Assembly: GCA_028874795.1 (NCBI GenBank)
Contig: JAPPHT010000044.1
Coordinates: 30,643 to 70,543, forward strand
Source: Chloroflexota bacterium
GTDB lineage: Bacteria > Chloroflexota > Dehalococcoidia > Lucifugimonadales > Australimonadaceae
Direction: 5' to 3'
DNA: 39,901 nucleotides
Part shown: one piece after another, positions 23,319 through 31,971 of the stretch
Numbering within the stretch: the first letter of the stretch is position 1
Layout of the letters: every line of letters begins with the position of its first letter
Position numbers and translations under genes: made by a program
The notes under the pieces: model-generated
What the model was told of the DNA's origin: nothing
What the model saw: only the letters and a program-made list of their open reading frames with translations
Database searches by the model: none

Positions 23319-24521
23319 TCACTCCGCCTCGCTTCCACGATTGCTTCGTTCCCCGGACGCAGCGTAGAGCAGCGGCGTGAGGAGCGCCGTGCCGAGCATC
23401 ATGACCCCCATGACGGTGACCGAGGCCGACAGGCTCGTCAACGATGCGAGCGGGCCGAACAGCAACGGCCCCAGCATCTGCCCCGACGCCCAATAGATGC
23501 CCACGACAGCCATGAACACGCCCCGCTGCTCGGGGCTGCTCGCCATCGCCGTCAGGCTCACGTTCAGGATCCGCCCCGCGTTGAACGATAGCCCGAGAAT
23601 GAACATCAGCCCGATCGCGACAGTGTAATCCCCACCCCACATGACGACTGCGAACAGCGGCAGGCCATGCGTCGCCAACGTCAAGGCGTAGGTCGGCCGC
23701 TGGCCCACCCGCTTGAGGAGGCTGGGGAACGCGAAGCCCATGATGATCGCCCCGAACGCGTGGACAGCCATCAGCGCTCCGAACGCGTCGTCGTCGAAGC
23801 CGAACTCCTTGTACAACGCCGCCCCAACCGATGACAGCGCCGCGACCTGCACGGAGGTCGCCAGCGCCATGAGGGCGGGCAGTATGGTGGCGCGGTTGCG
23901 GAAGACGCCCGGCACCGGCCCGAGGATCTCGCGCAGTGTCATCGCCGCCTGCCTGGGCAACTGCGGCGTTACGGCCACGATGAACATGGCCCCCGCCGAT
24001 AGGCCTGCGGCGATGAGGAACCCTTCCTGGTAACCCAGCACCACCGCAACGAACCCGCCGCCCGCATTGCCTGCCAGTCCTCCCACTGCCGCGAACCCGA
24101 AGAACCGCCCGATCAGCGTCGTCGGCCGCGACTCGTCGATCCGGCTGCCGTAGGACTGAGAGGAGGTCCAGTAGACTGCGCGGGAGGCGCCGAACAACAC
24201 CTGCGCCAGCAGCAGGGCGAACAGCGTGGAGGAGAGCGCGAGCCCGAGCGACCCCACTACCAACGCCGCGATGCTCGCCTGGATCACCCATCGCTCGCCG
24301 ATACGGTCGGAGATGACGCCGCCGAATATCCGTACCGTCACCTGGAACAGGCCCTGGCCCGCGATGATCAGCCCGAGCCAGGCAGGGTTGTAGCCGAGCG
24401 AGATGATGTACAGCGGCACGAGGACGATGAGGCCCCCGAGCACGACGCTGTACGCGGTGGTGTGAATGTAGAGGCCTGCTTCAGCGAGGAGCGCGCGTGG
24501 TGCGGCGGACATCGCCCGCAT
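23319..24521 (-). CDS. MFS transporter
   Basis: A 400-residue major facilitator superfamily permease with about twelve hydrophobic segments. The loop after helix 2 has FGGVISDRIGERW, the classic G-x3-D-R-x-G-R/E-R motif A, and helix 5 has FGFAAVGGLAGNAGGG. It resembles drug/metabolite efflux members, but the substrate cannot be told. GAGGTG lies 7 nt before ATG 24521, supporting this start over the ATG nine bases downstream. It is the last gene of a minus-strand set with FmdB and a 42-residue coiled-coil protein. Confidence 0.88.
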   Translation of the reverse strand: MRAMSAAPRALLAEAGLYIHTTAYSVVLGGLIVLVPLYIISLGYNPAWLGLIIAGQGLFQVTVRIFGGVISDRIGERWVIQASIAALVVGSLGLALSSTLFALLLAQVLFGASRAVYWTSSQSYGSRIDESRPTTLIGRFFGFAAVGGLAGNAGGGFVAVVLGYQEGFLIAAGLSAGAMFIVAVTPQLPRQAAMTLREILGPVPGVFRNRATILPALMALATSVQVAALSSVGAALYKEFGFDDDAFGALMAVHAFGAIIMGFAFPSLLKRVGQRPTYALTLATHGLPLFAVVMWGGDYTVAIGLMFILGLSFNAGRILNVSLTAMASSPEQRGVFMAVVGIYWASGQMLGPLLFGPLASLTSLSASVTVMGVMMLGTALLTPLLYAASGERSNRGSEAE

Positions 24522-24548
24522 GGTATCGCACCTCGGTGCAAGGCGTGC

Positions 24549-24677
24549 CTAGCCTTTCGCTTTGAGCGCGTCCACCTCGTTGCGTAGGGAAACGACCTCG
24601 GCGCGGAGCGACGCCAGTTCGACTCGCACCTGCTTGAGTTCCACTTCCACGACCGTAAGCTCCGACTTGGTGACCAT
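24549..24677 (-). CDS. 42-residue coiled-coil protein
   Basis: A small gene with GGGAG 10 nt before its ATG. The product is nearly all one amphipathic helix: ELTVVEVELKQVRVELASLR then EVVSLRNEVDALKAKG, with Val/Leu at heptad-like positions. It should form a short homo- or hetero-oligomeric coiled coil. I know no named family. It lies 25 bp after the FmdB gene and 27 bp before the MFS gene, so it is probably part of a three-gene transcript. Confidence 0.7.
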   Translation of the reverse strand: MVTKSELTVVEVELKQVRVELASLRAEVVSLRNEVDALKAKG

Positions 24678-24702
24678 GCTGTTGTGCTCCCTGGATGTTT
24701 GT

Positions 24703-24909
24703 TCAGTCCTGACCCGGCTGCCCGGCGCGGAAGGCCCCTGCGCGCGGGACCCGGAGGGCATAGCCGTCCTTCGACGCGAAGACCGACGGCAGCCTCGCCG
24801 CCTGCTTGCCGCAGGATGGGCACTCGGCAGGGCTGTCTGCCTCGCTCATGGGCCTGCGCTGCTCGAACTCAGCCCCGCAGTCCTTGCAGCGGTACTCGTA
24901 AAGCGCCAT
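24703..24909 (-). CDS. FmdB-family zinc-ribbon protein
   Basis: A 68-residue FmdB-type regulator-like zinc ribbon: MALYEYRCKDCGAEFEQRRP, then ECPSCGK, with Cys8, Cys11, Cys30 and Cys33 as zinc ligands. AAGGAG precedes the ATG at 24909. FmdB was named for an amidase/formamidase operon regulator, but the family's general role is unclear. It heads the transcript containing the 42-residue coiled coil and the MFS transporter, and diverges from the HAD-like gene at 24978. Confidence 0.9.
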   Translation of the reverse strand: MALYEYRCKDCGAEFEQRRPMSEADSPAECPSCGKQAARLPSVFASKDGYALRVPRAGAFRAGQPGQD

Positions 24910-24977
24910 CTCATCCGCTCCTTATTCTGTCGTCGAGCAGGGGGTAGTTTAGCGCGTCGGGGGCTATGCTGTGAGGT

Positions 24978-25412
24978 ATGCAGTTGAGTGCCGTCTTCTT
25001 CACCATTGACGTGCTGACGGACGGGCGGTCACCCCCCGAGGTGGACCCGCGCGCAGCCGCAGCAGTGATCGAGGCGCTGGACGCGCGCGGCCTCGTTTCT
25101 GCCGCCCTCTCAAACGGCCCTTCCGAGCCTGCCCGGGCGCTGCTCGAAACGCTCGGCCTCATTCCGCACGCACTCGTGGGAGCGGATGACAAGCGGAAGA
25201 CGATGCCAGCGCCAGACCTCGTGTTCCGCGCCTGCGAGGTGGTGGGTGTGCCTCCGTGGGAGGTTCTCCTCGTGGACTGCACTGATGCCGGACGCCAGGC
25301 GGCAGCTTCTGCCGGATGCCTCTTCGCAGGCGCAGGCACGGCCGGAGCATTCACGATAGGCGCGTTGGAAGAAGTGCTCGGCATCGTCGACGGCGCCGGG
25401 CCGTCGCGTTAG
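24978..25412 (+). CDS. HAD-like protein without cap domain
   Basis: A 144-residue HAD-like core. AVFFTIDVL supplies a single Asp at motif I, without the second Asp (DVL). SNGPS is motif II-like, APDLVFRACEVVGV precedes, and LLVDCTDAGRQAAASAG is the motif IV and following loop. The usual cap is missing, and the Lys motif is uncertain (KRKTMPAPD). It may be a reduced phosphatase or a non-catalytic relative. A TATGCT hexamer (24965-24970) ends 7 nt before the ATG, so the transcript may be leaderless, though GAGGT also lies in the gap. Its stop overlaps the end of the convergent ABC ATPase gene by 4 nt. Confidence 0.65.
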   Translation: MQLSAVFFTIDVLTDGRSPPEVDPRAAAAVIEALDARGLVSAALSNGPSEPARALLETLGLIPHALVGADDKRKTMPAPDLVFRACEVVGVPPWEVLLVDCTDAGRQAAASAGCLFAGAGTAGAFTIGALEEVLGIVDGAGPSR

Positions 25413-26530
25413 GCCGGGTCGCCCGCGTGGGATGTGCCGTGAGCCGATGGCGGCGGAAAGGCCGCCACGAAGCTGTTGACCCCCACCTTCACCGTCTCCC
25501 CCACCTCAGCGGGGATGTGCACACCCATGACGCAACGCACCGGCCTGCCGGAACGGAGGCGCAGATTCACTGCCTTGGAGGTGCCGTGGAATTCCACGGA
25601 CGTCACTGTCGCTTCGACCGACGGATCGGACTCCGGATGCAGGCGTACCGTCTCGGGACGCACGCACACGATCACCAGCCCCTTCGGAGGGTAGGGATTG
25701 CCCACCGGAAGCACACCCAGTTCACAGCGGACGTAGCCGCCTGAGCATTCGCCCGGGAGGATGTTGGCGACTCCCATGAACCGTGCCACGCCGAGCGACG
25801 CAGGGTAGAGGTAGACCTCCGACGGAGAGCCGGCCTGTTCCAGCCTGTTGTCCAGCATGACGCAGAGCTTGTCGGCGATGCTGAACGCTTCGTCCTGGTC
25901 ATGCGTCACGAAGACGGCTGTCGTCTCCGCGTCCCGCAGTATCTGTCGGATGTGAGCCCGCACGTGCCGCCGCAGGTTCGCATCCAGGTTCGAGAATGGC
26001 TCGTCCAGCAACACCACACTCGGCTTGGGGGCAAGAGCTCTCGCGAGGGCGACGCGCTGTTGCTGACCGCCTGAGAGTTGGTCCGGCATGCGCTCGGCCT
26101 CCGCCGTCATCCCCACGAGTTCCAGCGCCTGCTGCACAGCGCGCTCACGGCCAGGACCGCGAGGCACGCCGAACGCGACGTTCTTGCGAACGGTGAGGTG
26201 GGGAAAGAGCGCGTAGTCCTGGAACACCATTCCCACGCGCCGGCGCTCCGGTGGTACGAACTCCCGCGGCCCAACGACGGTCCGGCCGTCTATAGTGACG
26301 CTCCCCGCATCCGGCGTCTCGAAACCGGCCATCAGACGCAGGGTTGTTGTCTTGCCGCCACCGCTTGGGCCAAGGAGCGCGACCATGCTGCCGCGTTCGG
26401 CGTCGAACGTGGCTTCACGGAGGGCGGTCGTGCCGTTGAACGACTTCGCCAACCCCCGCACCCGGACCGCGGGCCCTTCGCCGTATACGAACGTCTCGTG
26501 CGCTCTGCGACGGGGAAACGATACGCGCAT
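25409..26530 (-). CDS. ABC transporter ATP-binding protein (FbpC/PotA-like)
   Basis: A 373-residue ABC importer ATPase. Walker A is GPSGGGKT (54-61), the Q-loop is MVFQDYALFP, the signature is LSGGQQQ (152-158), Walker B is SVVLLDEP, and the H-loop is VFVTHDQDEAF. A C-terminal TOBE-like regulatory region follows (about 240-360). This layout is that of FbpC (ferric), PotA (polyamine) and CysA/ThiQ-type importers. No permease or binding protein is next to it, so it must energise partners elsewhere or be a remnant. The start sits 6 nt after a good promoter -10 box. Confidence 0.88.
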   Translation of the reverse strand: MRVSFPRRRAHETFVYGEGPAVRVRGLAKSFNGTTALREATFDAERGSMVALLGPSGGGKTTTLRLMAGFETPDAGSVTIDGRTVVGPREFVPPERRRVGMVFQDYALFPHLTVRKNVAFGVPRGPGRERAVQQALELVGMTAEAERMPDQLSGGQQQRVALARALAPKPSVVLLDEPFSNLDANLRRHVRAHIRQILRDAETTAVFVTHDQDEAFSIADKLCVMLDNRLEQAGSPSEVYLYPASLGVARFMGVANILPGECSGGYVRCELGVLPVGNPYPPKGLVIVCVRPETVRLHPESDPSVEATVTSVEFHGTSKAVNLRLRSGRPVRCVMGVHIPAEVGETVKVGVNSFVAAFPPPSAHGTSHAGDPA

Positions 26531-26536
26531 ACCACA

Positions 26537-26565
26537 ACGATACGTCCAACCGATGCGCTGTGCAA
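26537..26565 (-). promoter_or_regulatory. sigma-70-type promoter giving a leaderless ABC ATPase mRNA
   Basis: On the minus strand, TTGCAC (26565-26560), a 17-bp spacer and TATCGT (26542-26537) end 6 nt before the ATG at 26530. Initiation 6-7 nt past the -10 would fall on the start codon. No Shine-Dalgarno sequence lies in the gap. Confidence 0.55.
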
Positions 26566-26595
26566 TGGGCGCACTTAGTGTGTCTGCGGCACGGG

Positions 26596-27783
26596 TCAGT
26601 CATCCGACGCGGTCAGCCGCTGCTGCACTTCCACCTGCACGAGCGCTTCCCGGATGTCGCGCGACCTGCCCTGGTATACCGCGGTACTGATGTCCCGGCG
26701 GTCGTAAGCCTCGCGCAACGCCCGCGCCTCGGCGAGCAGCTGTTCGCGTGTGGCGCCGACAACGGTCATGCGTTTCCGCCGGAGCAAAGACAGCAGCAGA
26801 AACGCGACCGTCGCCCCGACAGCAGCGGGGACCGTGTACCGGACGTACCACTCTCCAGCCGACTCGCGGGCCACGTCGAATGCAGACCTCTTCGGGAGAC
26901 CCGAAACGGAGAGATCGAGCACTTCGGCGGGGGCGATGTCCTGTCCTTCCAACAGCCGGAGCAGGCGTCCGTCGAAATCGGTTGCGCCAAGGTCCGTGAG
27001 GCGCGAAGACGAGGGTGTGGCGACGTCCACAGGTACAACGAAACGCACCGACTCGGCGCCGAACCGCATCGTGCGCGACAGGTCGAGAGTTGGCTTGTCG
27101 TAGTCGAGGCGGTACACGAACTCGAACTGGTGCGGCTGTCCGGAAGCTGTCGGTGGGATGGGCGAGTTGAGCGCGAACCCGCGGTCGACGGTCAATACCT
27201 GCCCGCCGACGATGTTCGACCGCACGTCCAGGTTGTAGGCGCCTGGAGGGAGAGCGAAGCGCATGAAGCTCAGCATCGCGGGACCCTGAGCATTCAGGTC
27301 CGGGGTGAGCGTCAGGCCGCTGTCGTTCCGCACGATGGCGCGTTCAAGTATCTCCACGAACCCTTCATCCGGTACGGCGCCGGTCACGATGACGGTGTGG
27401 CTCTGGACAGTGAGGACCGCCGTGTCGTGGGTGGCGTCGAAGACCGTGACGACGACGGGGTCGGCCAGTCTGCCGGCATCTCGGAAGGCAGAGTAGCTCG
27501 CGCCCTGGTATTCGACGGAGAAGAAGAACTCACGCCCCTCGGTGGCGGCGGCAGTGAAGCTGAACGCGCCGGCGGCGTCAGGGAGCGCCGTCTGCTGGGA
27601 GACGAGCGTCACTCCCTCCAGCACGTTCATCGTGACGCGGGCCTGTGTGGGGTCGAATGAAGAGGCGTCCCCTCCGTGCTCCACGGTCCCCGATATCTCG
27701 ACCTCACCACCTTCCTGAGCCAGCACCGGCATAGGCGCCAGAGTAAGGAGGAGGAGGGCGACCGACAGGGCGGCGCGCGTCAT
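26596..27783 (-). CDS. exported, C-terminally anchored protein of the ccm module, function unknown
   Basis: A 395-residue protein with a signal peptide (residues 1-22, ending VLAQ), a long beta-rich extracytoplasmic region, one membrane helix (about 314-334), and a 57-residue cytoplasmic tail after RRKR. The first domain (EISGTVEHGG, DAAGAFSFTA) resembles carboxypeptidase-regulatory or transthyretin-like folds. The tail (ALREAYDRRDISTAVYQGRS) is a helical hairpin similar to that of the CcmI-like neighbour. It is the last gene of the respiratory and maturation operon and overlaps the previous stop by 4 nt. A role in heme delivery or apocytochrome handling is inferred from position only. Confidence 0.7.
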   Translation of the reverse strand: MTRAALSVALLLLTLAPMPVLAQEGGEVEISGTVEHGGDASSFDPTQARVTMNVLEGVTLVSQQTALPDAAGAFSFTAAATEGREFFFSVEYQGASYSAFRDAGRLADPVVVTVFDATHDTAVLTVQSHTVIVTGAVPDEGFVEILERAIVRNDSGLTLTPDLNAQGPAMLSFMRFALPPGAYNLDVRSNIVGGQVLTVDRGFALNSPIPPTASGQPHQFEFVYRLDYDKPTLDLSRTMRFGAESVRFVVPVDVATPSSSRLTDLGATDFDGRLLRLLEGQDIAPAEVLDLSVSGLPKRSAFDVARESAGEWYVRYTVPAAVGATVAFLLLSLLRRKRMTVVGATREQLLAEARALREAYDRRDISTAVYQGRSRDIREALVQVEVQQRLTASDD

Positions 27784-28139
27784 GCTTCTTCCTCCGTCGT
27801 GTCGTCCGACTGCAATGCGCGCAGCTCAGCATCGACGCGGCGCTCGATGGCCGCCGTGGTCTCGCTCACCTGCCGCTGCTGGAGTATGAGCTCCGCCGCT
27901 CGCTGGCGCGCCGACTGCAACTGTGCGCGGTACTCGGCCTCCGTCATGTTTGCCAGGAAGTACTCCTGCTGCAAGGCGCGTATCTCCTCGTAGACGCGGT
28001 CGCGGGCCCGCCGAATGCCCGACTCCAGATCGCTCGCGGGATCGTAGAGCGAGACTCCGCCATGCCGTGCAGCCCAGAACGGATAGACGAGGACGGCGAC
28101 AGTGACGACGAGCAAGAGCGTGAGGATGAGGATGGTCAT
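27780..28139 (-). CDS. CcmI-like cytochrome c biogenesis protein
   Basis: A 119-residue protein with one N-terminal membrane helix (about 2-24) and a soluble helical part carrying YEEIRALQQEYFLANMTEAEY, the short hairpin typical of the cytoplasmic start of CcmI. It lacks the TPR domain of proteobacterial CcmI. It lies 33 bp after ccmF and overlaps the downstream gene by 4 nt. Its place in the Ccm module supports a role in apocytochrome handling with CcmH and CcmF, but the family match is weaker than for those genes. Confidence 0.6.
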   Translation of the reverse strand: MTILILTLLLVVTVAVLVYPFWAARHGGVSLYDPASDLESGIRRARDRVYEEIRALQQEYFLANMTEAEYRAQLQSARQRAAELILQQRQVSETTAAIERRVDAELRALQSDDTTEEEA

Positions 28140-28172
28140 GGCTGTCGCGCCACGGCGGTCGCCGCCGCAGGC

Positions 28173-30173
28173 CTATGCCATCCCCGCGCCGGGTGCAGTG
28201 CCCGGCGCAGAAGGGACTGCATAGGAGGCAGCGCGCTGCCGCGCGGGCCAGAGCGCAACCACGGTGCCAAGGATGACGAACGGCCCGGCCAGCCACATCC
28301 ACCAGACCATGGGGTTCACGAGCAGGCGGAACGCAGCGGTCTGGCCGTCCGGCTGCAGCTCGCTGAAGATCACGTACAGGTCCTCCTGCGGCGTGGAGCG
28401 TATGCCCGCCCGGGTTGAGATCATGGAGAACGACGGATACACGCCCTGCCATGCGTTGAGCATACCCAGGCTGCTGCCTCGCCTCGTGACCGCCAGAGCG
28501 GCGGTGCGCTCGGTCCGGTCGGCGAATGTCTCGCCGCTCACGTCCACGAACTCGATCGTGTACTCGCCTATCGTGGCCCGCTCGCCGACCGTGAGGAATA
28601 CGTCCCGCTCCTCGCTGTAGAAGGAGGAGCCGACGATGCCGAAAGCAAGCATGACGACAGCAAGGTGGACGACGTAGCCCCCGTACCGCGGGCGGTTGGA
28701 TGCCACCAGCCGGGCGAACGCAACCGGCCACAGGGCGCCCGTGGAACGGCTGCGGGCCACCGTACCCCGCACCCACTCCCGCACGATGCTGACACCCGCG
28801 AACGTGCTGACGGCAATACCGATCACAACGACGGGCAGCGTGACGCGGAAGAGGAGAGCGGCAGCTACCGTTATCGCGAGCGTCACCATGCCGGGCACGA
28901 TCAGGGCGCGCCTGACGGTCTGCCACGTCGCCGTCCGCCAGGGCAGCAAGGGACCGATGCCCATCAACAGGACCAGGGCGAGCATGAGGGGACCGTTGAC
29001 CGCGTTGAAGAAAGGCTCACCTACCGTGATCGTGCGGCCTGTAGCGAGCTCCGAAATAAGCGGGAAGACGACACCCCACAACGTGACGAAGGCTATGCCG
29101 AGCAGCAGCAGGTTGTTCACGAGGAACGCCGCCTCCCGGGAGAGCGGCGATTCCAGCGACGATGTACCGCGCAGGACCGCCAGGCGGTAGAAGAACAGTG
29201 CGAACGACGCAACCGTAACGACGCCCAGGAACGTTAGGAACACCCAGCCAAGCGTCGACGCGCCGAACGAATGCACCGACGGTACCGGTCCACCGCGATT
29301 GATGAAGATGCCGAACGCCCCGAGAGTGAAACTTATGTTGATGAGGGCGATGTTCCACATGCGGAACATCCCGCGGCGCTTCTGCACCATGATGGAATGG
29401 ATGAAGGCGGTAAGCGCCAGCCAGGGCATGAAGGCGGCGTTCTCAACAGGGTCCCAGGCCCAGTACCCGCCCCAGCCGAGGATCGTGTACGCCCACCACG
29501 AGCCGAGCAAGAGGCCGATGGCAAGCAGCACCCATGCTGCCAGTCCCCACACGCGTCCAGCGTCAACCCAGTCGTCATCGACGCGGCCTCGCAGCAAAGC
29601 CGCAACCGCCAGCGAGAACGGGACCGCGATCGCGACGAGGCCCGTCATGATGAGCGGCGGGTGCGCGAACATGCCCGGGTGCGTAAGCAGCGGGTTGATG
29701 CCCTGCCCGTCTGCCGGAGCGCGCTCCAGCGTGTCGAACGGGTTGGCAAGGAAGAAGAGCACCACCAGGAAGAAGAGCAGGATGAGCATGAGGACGCCGT
29801 TCGCGTACGGACGGAGCGAACCCAGCCGCTGGGGGGCGAGCGCCATGGAAAGCGCGGCCATGCCGCTCAACGCGAAGGCGACGTAGAGGAGCGATCCCGC
29901 ATTTCCCGCGTAGAACGCGACCCAGGTGTAGACGCGCGGCATCGCAAGGTTGCTGTTTTCCGCCACGTACCGGATGCTGAAGTCGTTCTCGAGGAAAGCG
30001 TAGACGAGCGCCCCCATCGACACCGCGAGCGTCAGCGTGATCAGGTAGTTCGCGCGCTGAGCGCTGACGACTGCCCGAGCATCACGCCGCTTCGCGCCCG
30101 CGAACGACGCAAGCACGCTGTAGGCCGCGAGGAGCAGCGCCAGGAGTATGGTCGCCGTACCGAGGTTTGCCAT
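28173..30173 (-). CDS. ccmF: cytochrome c heme lyase subunit CcmF
   Basis: A 666-residue polytopic membrane protein that transfers heme to apocytochrome CxxCH sites on the outer face of the membrane. The WWD heme-handling motif is at WGGYWAWDPVENAAFMPW (234-251). The segment THPGMFAHPPL (165-174) supplies His candidates, and many hydrophobic helices flank both. GGAGGAG lies 10 nt before the start, inside the end of ccmH; the two genes are 4 bp apart. Position after the ACIII genes matches its task: ActA (five hemes) and ActE (one) need attachment. No ccmA, ccmB, ccmC, ccmD or ccmE gene is in the window. Confidence 0.93.
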   Translation of the reverse strand: MANLGTATILLALLLAAYSVLASFAGAKRRDARAVVSAQRANYLITLTLAVSMGALVYAFLENDFSIRYVAENSNLAMPRVYTWVAFYAGNAGSLLYVAFALSGMAALSMALAPQRLGSLRPYANGVLMLILLFFLVVLFFLANPFDTLERAPADGQGINPLLTHPGMFAHPPLIMTGLVAIAVPFSLAVAALLRGRVDDDWVDAGRVWGLAAWVLLAIGLLLGSWWAYTILGWGGYWAWDPVENAAFMPWLALTAFIHSIMVQKRRGMFRMWNIALINISFTLGAFGIFINRGGPVPSVHSFGASTLGWVFLTFLGVVTVASFALFFYRLAVLRGTSSLESPLSREAAFLVNNLLLLGIAFVTLWGVVFPLISELATGRTITVGEPFFNAVNGPLMLALVLLMGIGPLLPWRTATWQTVRRALIVPGMVTLAITVAAALLFRVTLPVVVIGIAVSTFAGVSIVREWVRGTVARSRSTGALWPVAFARLVASNRPRYGGYVVHLAVVMLAFGIVGSSFYSEERDVFLTVGERATIGEYTIEFVDVSGETFADRTERTAALAVTRRGSSLGMLNAWQGVYPSFSMISTRAGIRSTPQEDLYVIFSELQPDGQTAAFRLLVNPMVWWMWLAGPFVILGTVVALWPARQRAASYAVPSAPGTAPGAGMA

Positions 30174-30177
30174 CCGT

Positions 30178-30729
30178 TCAGCGCTCCTCCGTGCGTGAGT
30201 CCTCGCCCAGTTCCCGGTCCACGAGATCGAACGGTAGCGGGGCGTCGCTGGCGGCGCCCGTAGCGCCTCCGGCCGCCGCCATCGGCGAAGCCTCAGCCAC
30301 CGGACGCCTGCTCATATTGCGTATCGCGAAGGCCACCGCAGCCGCTCCAAGGAGGAGTACGAGCGGCGGGACCAGCCAGGCCAGGAGGGAGAAGCCGCGC
30401 GTCGGGGGCGACGCCAGTATCCCTTCGCCGTACGATTGTACGAGGCTGTCCATGATGGCGTCGTCGGTGGCGCCGCTGCGGAGTTGCGTCCTGATGGCCT
30501 CGCGCATCGCATCGGCGATAGGCGCGTTGGACTCGTCGATGGTCTGTCCGGCGCACTGCGGGCACATGACGCCGGAGTAGATGCGCTGGGCACGCTCTTC
30601 CAGGTCGGGGGGAAGCTCATCGTACCCCTGCGCGTTAGCAGGCACGGCCGATGCCACGGAGAGGGCGCAGAGCATGAGAAGGACCGCCGCGGCGCGGCTG
30701 AGGCTTGGTCTGATAAGAGCGGTCCTCAC
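30178..30729 (-). CDS. ccmH: CcmH/NrfF-family thiol-disulfide protein
   Basis: A 183-residue protein of the cytochrome c maturation pathway that keeps apocytochrome thiols reduced. A signal peptide precedes QGYDELPPDLEERAQRIYSG, then the redox pair C56-PQ-C59 in VMCPQCAGQTIDES. A membrane helix follows (about 116-137), with a cytoplasmic tail. The start is uncertain: I use GTG 30729 because it gives a clean signal peptide; an open frame extends upstream into actE. It follows actE by 37 bp and precedes ccmF by 4 bp. Confidence 0.82.
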   Translation of the reverse strand: MRTALIRPSLSRAAAVLLMLCALSVASAVPANAQGYDELPPDLEERAQRIYSGVMCPQCAGQTIDESNAPIADAMREAIRTQLRSGATDDAIMDSLVQSYGEGILASPPTRGFSLLAWLVPPLVLLLGAAAVAFAIRNMSRRPVAEASPMAAAGGATGAASDAPLPFDLVDRELGEDSRTEER

Positions 30730-30766
30730 GGCCAGCGGCGCCTCGGCGGCTCTACCGCCGCCCGCG

Positions 30767-31429
30767 CTAGAGTTGCCCCCGGAGATCGAGGAGGCGGAGA
30801 GTCCGCTCCTCTTCGGAAACATCGTTGATCGATTGGAGAACAGCCTGCCGCTGAGCGACGGTTGCGTCGATCAGTGTTACGAGCGCCCAGCGGTCTTCCT
30901 CAGTGAGCAGGGGTTCGAAAGCGGGCATGTACCCTACGCCGCCCGAGATGCTGCCGAACGCCTCACCGGGGGTCACTTCGGTGGTTCCCGTGTCGCGGAT
31001 GACCACGATACCGTCACCGTCGCCGAACGCCGGAGGCCGGGTGACGTTGTGATCGCTGAGCAGGCCACCCACGTAGCCGTCGCCGCCCGCGGTCAAGCCA
31101 TGGCACATGGAGCAGTTCTGCTTGAAGAGCAGGGCGCCGCGTTGCATGGCGAGCGGGTCTCCGGCGAGCGGGTTCGGCAGCTCCTCGATGTTCTCTATCT
31201 CTCTCACGGAGATGTAGCCACCCTCCACCGGATAGGAGTCTTCCGGCGGCAGGAACCGTGGGGGCTCCTGCGACTTCATCGTCTGGTTGTAGTGCATCTC
31301 CTGGAAGACGTCTATCGGGTAAGAGCCGGTGGAGCGGAAGGGGTCTCCCGGTGAGCATGCGGCAGCCACCGAAGCCAGTGCGACGACGGCGGCCAGCAGC
31401 AGGAGGGTGTTGTGACTGCGGGGCTGCAC
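30767..31429 (-). CDS. actE: ACIII monoheme cytochrome c lipoprotein (ActE)
   Basis: A 220-residue exported lipoprotein cytochrome (lipobox SVAAAC, Cys25). The single heme site is CSMCH (106-110), and the axial Met is likely M168 in GGVGYMPAF. It would pass electrons from Alternative Complex III to a soluble carrier or a terminal oxidase. It lies 7 bp downstream of actD and precedes the maturation genes. Length and lipid anchor agree with ActE. Confidence 0.88.
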   Translation of the reverse strand: MQPRSHNTLLLLAAVVALASVAAACSPGDPFRSTGSYPIDVFQEMHYNQTMKSQEPPRFLPPEDSYPVEGGYISVREIENIEELPNPLAGDPLAMQRGALLFKQNCSMCHGLTAGGDGYVGGLLSDHNVTRPPAFGDGDGIVVIRDTGTTEVTPGEAFGSISGGVGYMPAFEPLLTEEDRWALVTLIDATVAQRQAVLQSINDVSEEERTLRLLDLRGQL

Positions 31430-31436
31430 TGCTTGC

Positions 31437-31949
31437 CTAACCCTCCTCCTTCTTGATCTCTTCGGCGCCGGCGCTCTGCAGGGCAGATTCGGCTGCGCCC
31501 GCCCGCTCCTCCGGGCAGTCCACGATGATGCCTATGTAACCCTCGGTGATGCGCTCGTCGTAGAGGCCGAGCTTGCGACGCGGCAGGCGGGACTCGAAGA
31601 GCACGCCGAGTACCGTGAAGATGATGGCGCCGAGCATGGTGTTCTCGTACATGATGATGGTCATTGGCGGGATGCTGAGCAGGGGCTTGCCGCCCGTGAC
31701 CAGCGGGTAGGAGATCTGGGTGCCCGCCGTCCACAGCAGGCCGATGGCGAAACCGATGAGCGCCCCGACGAGCGGGAACATGAAGAGCCGCGTCTCCGGC
31801 TCATGCTCGCCGAAAGAGCCCTCGGGGAACGGGCTGCCGGAGTAGACGTCAAGGTCCTCGACGGGGAAGCCGTCCTCCTTGAGCTTGGTCATGGCCCCTG
31901 CGGCTTGTTCAGGGTCCTGGAACAGCCCCATCAGTTTCGTGTTTGCCAT
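31437..31949 (-). CDS. actD: ACIII membrane subunit ActD (DUF3341)
   Basis: A 170-residue DUF3341 protein. It begins KLMGLFQDPEQAAGAMTKL, a ferredoxin-like part, then carries two membrane helices (about 58-76 and 100-115). Its place between actC and actE is the usual one. It is a structural subunit without visible cofactor motifs. GAGGAGAG before the ATG supports the start. Confidence 0.9.
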   Translation of the reverse strand: MANTKLMGLFQDPEQAAGAMTKLKEDGFPVEDLDVYSGSPFPEGSFGEHEPETRLFMFPLVGALIGFAIGLLWTAGTQISYPLVTGGKPLLSIPPMTIIMYENTMLGAIIFTVLGVLFESRLPRRKLGLYDERITEGYIGIIVDCPEERAGAAESALQSAGAEEIKKEEG

Positions 31950-31971
31950 CGAACTCTCCTCGCTCCGCCAG

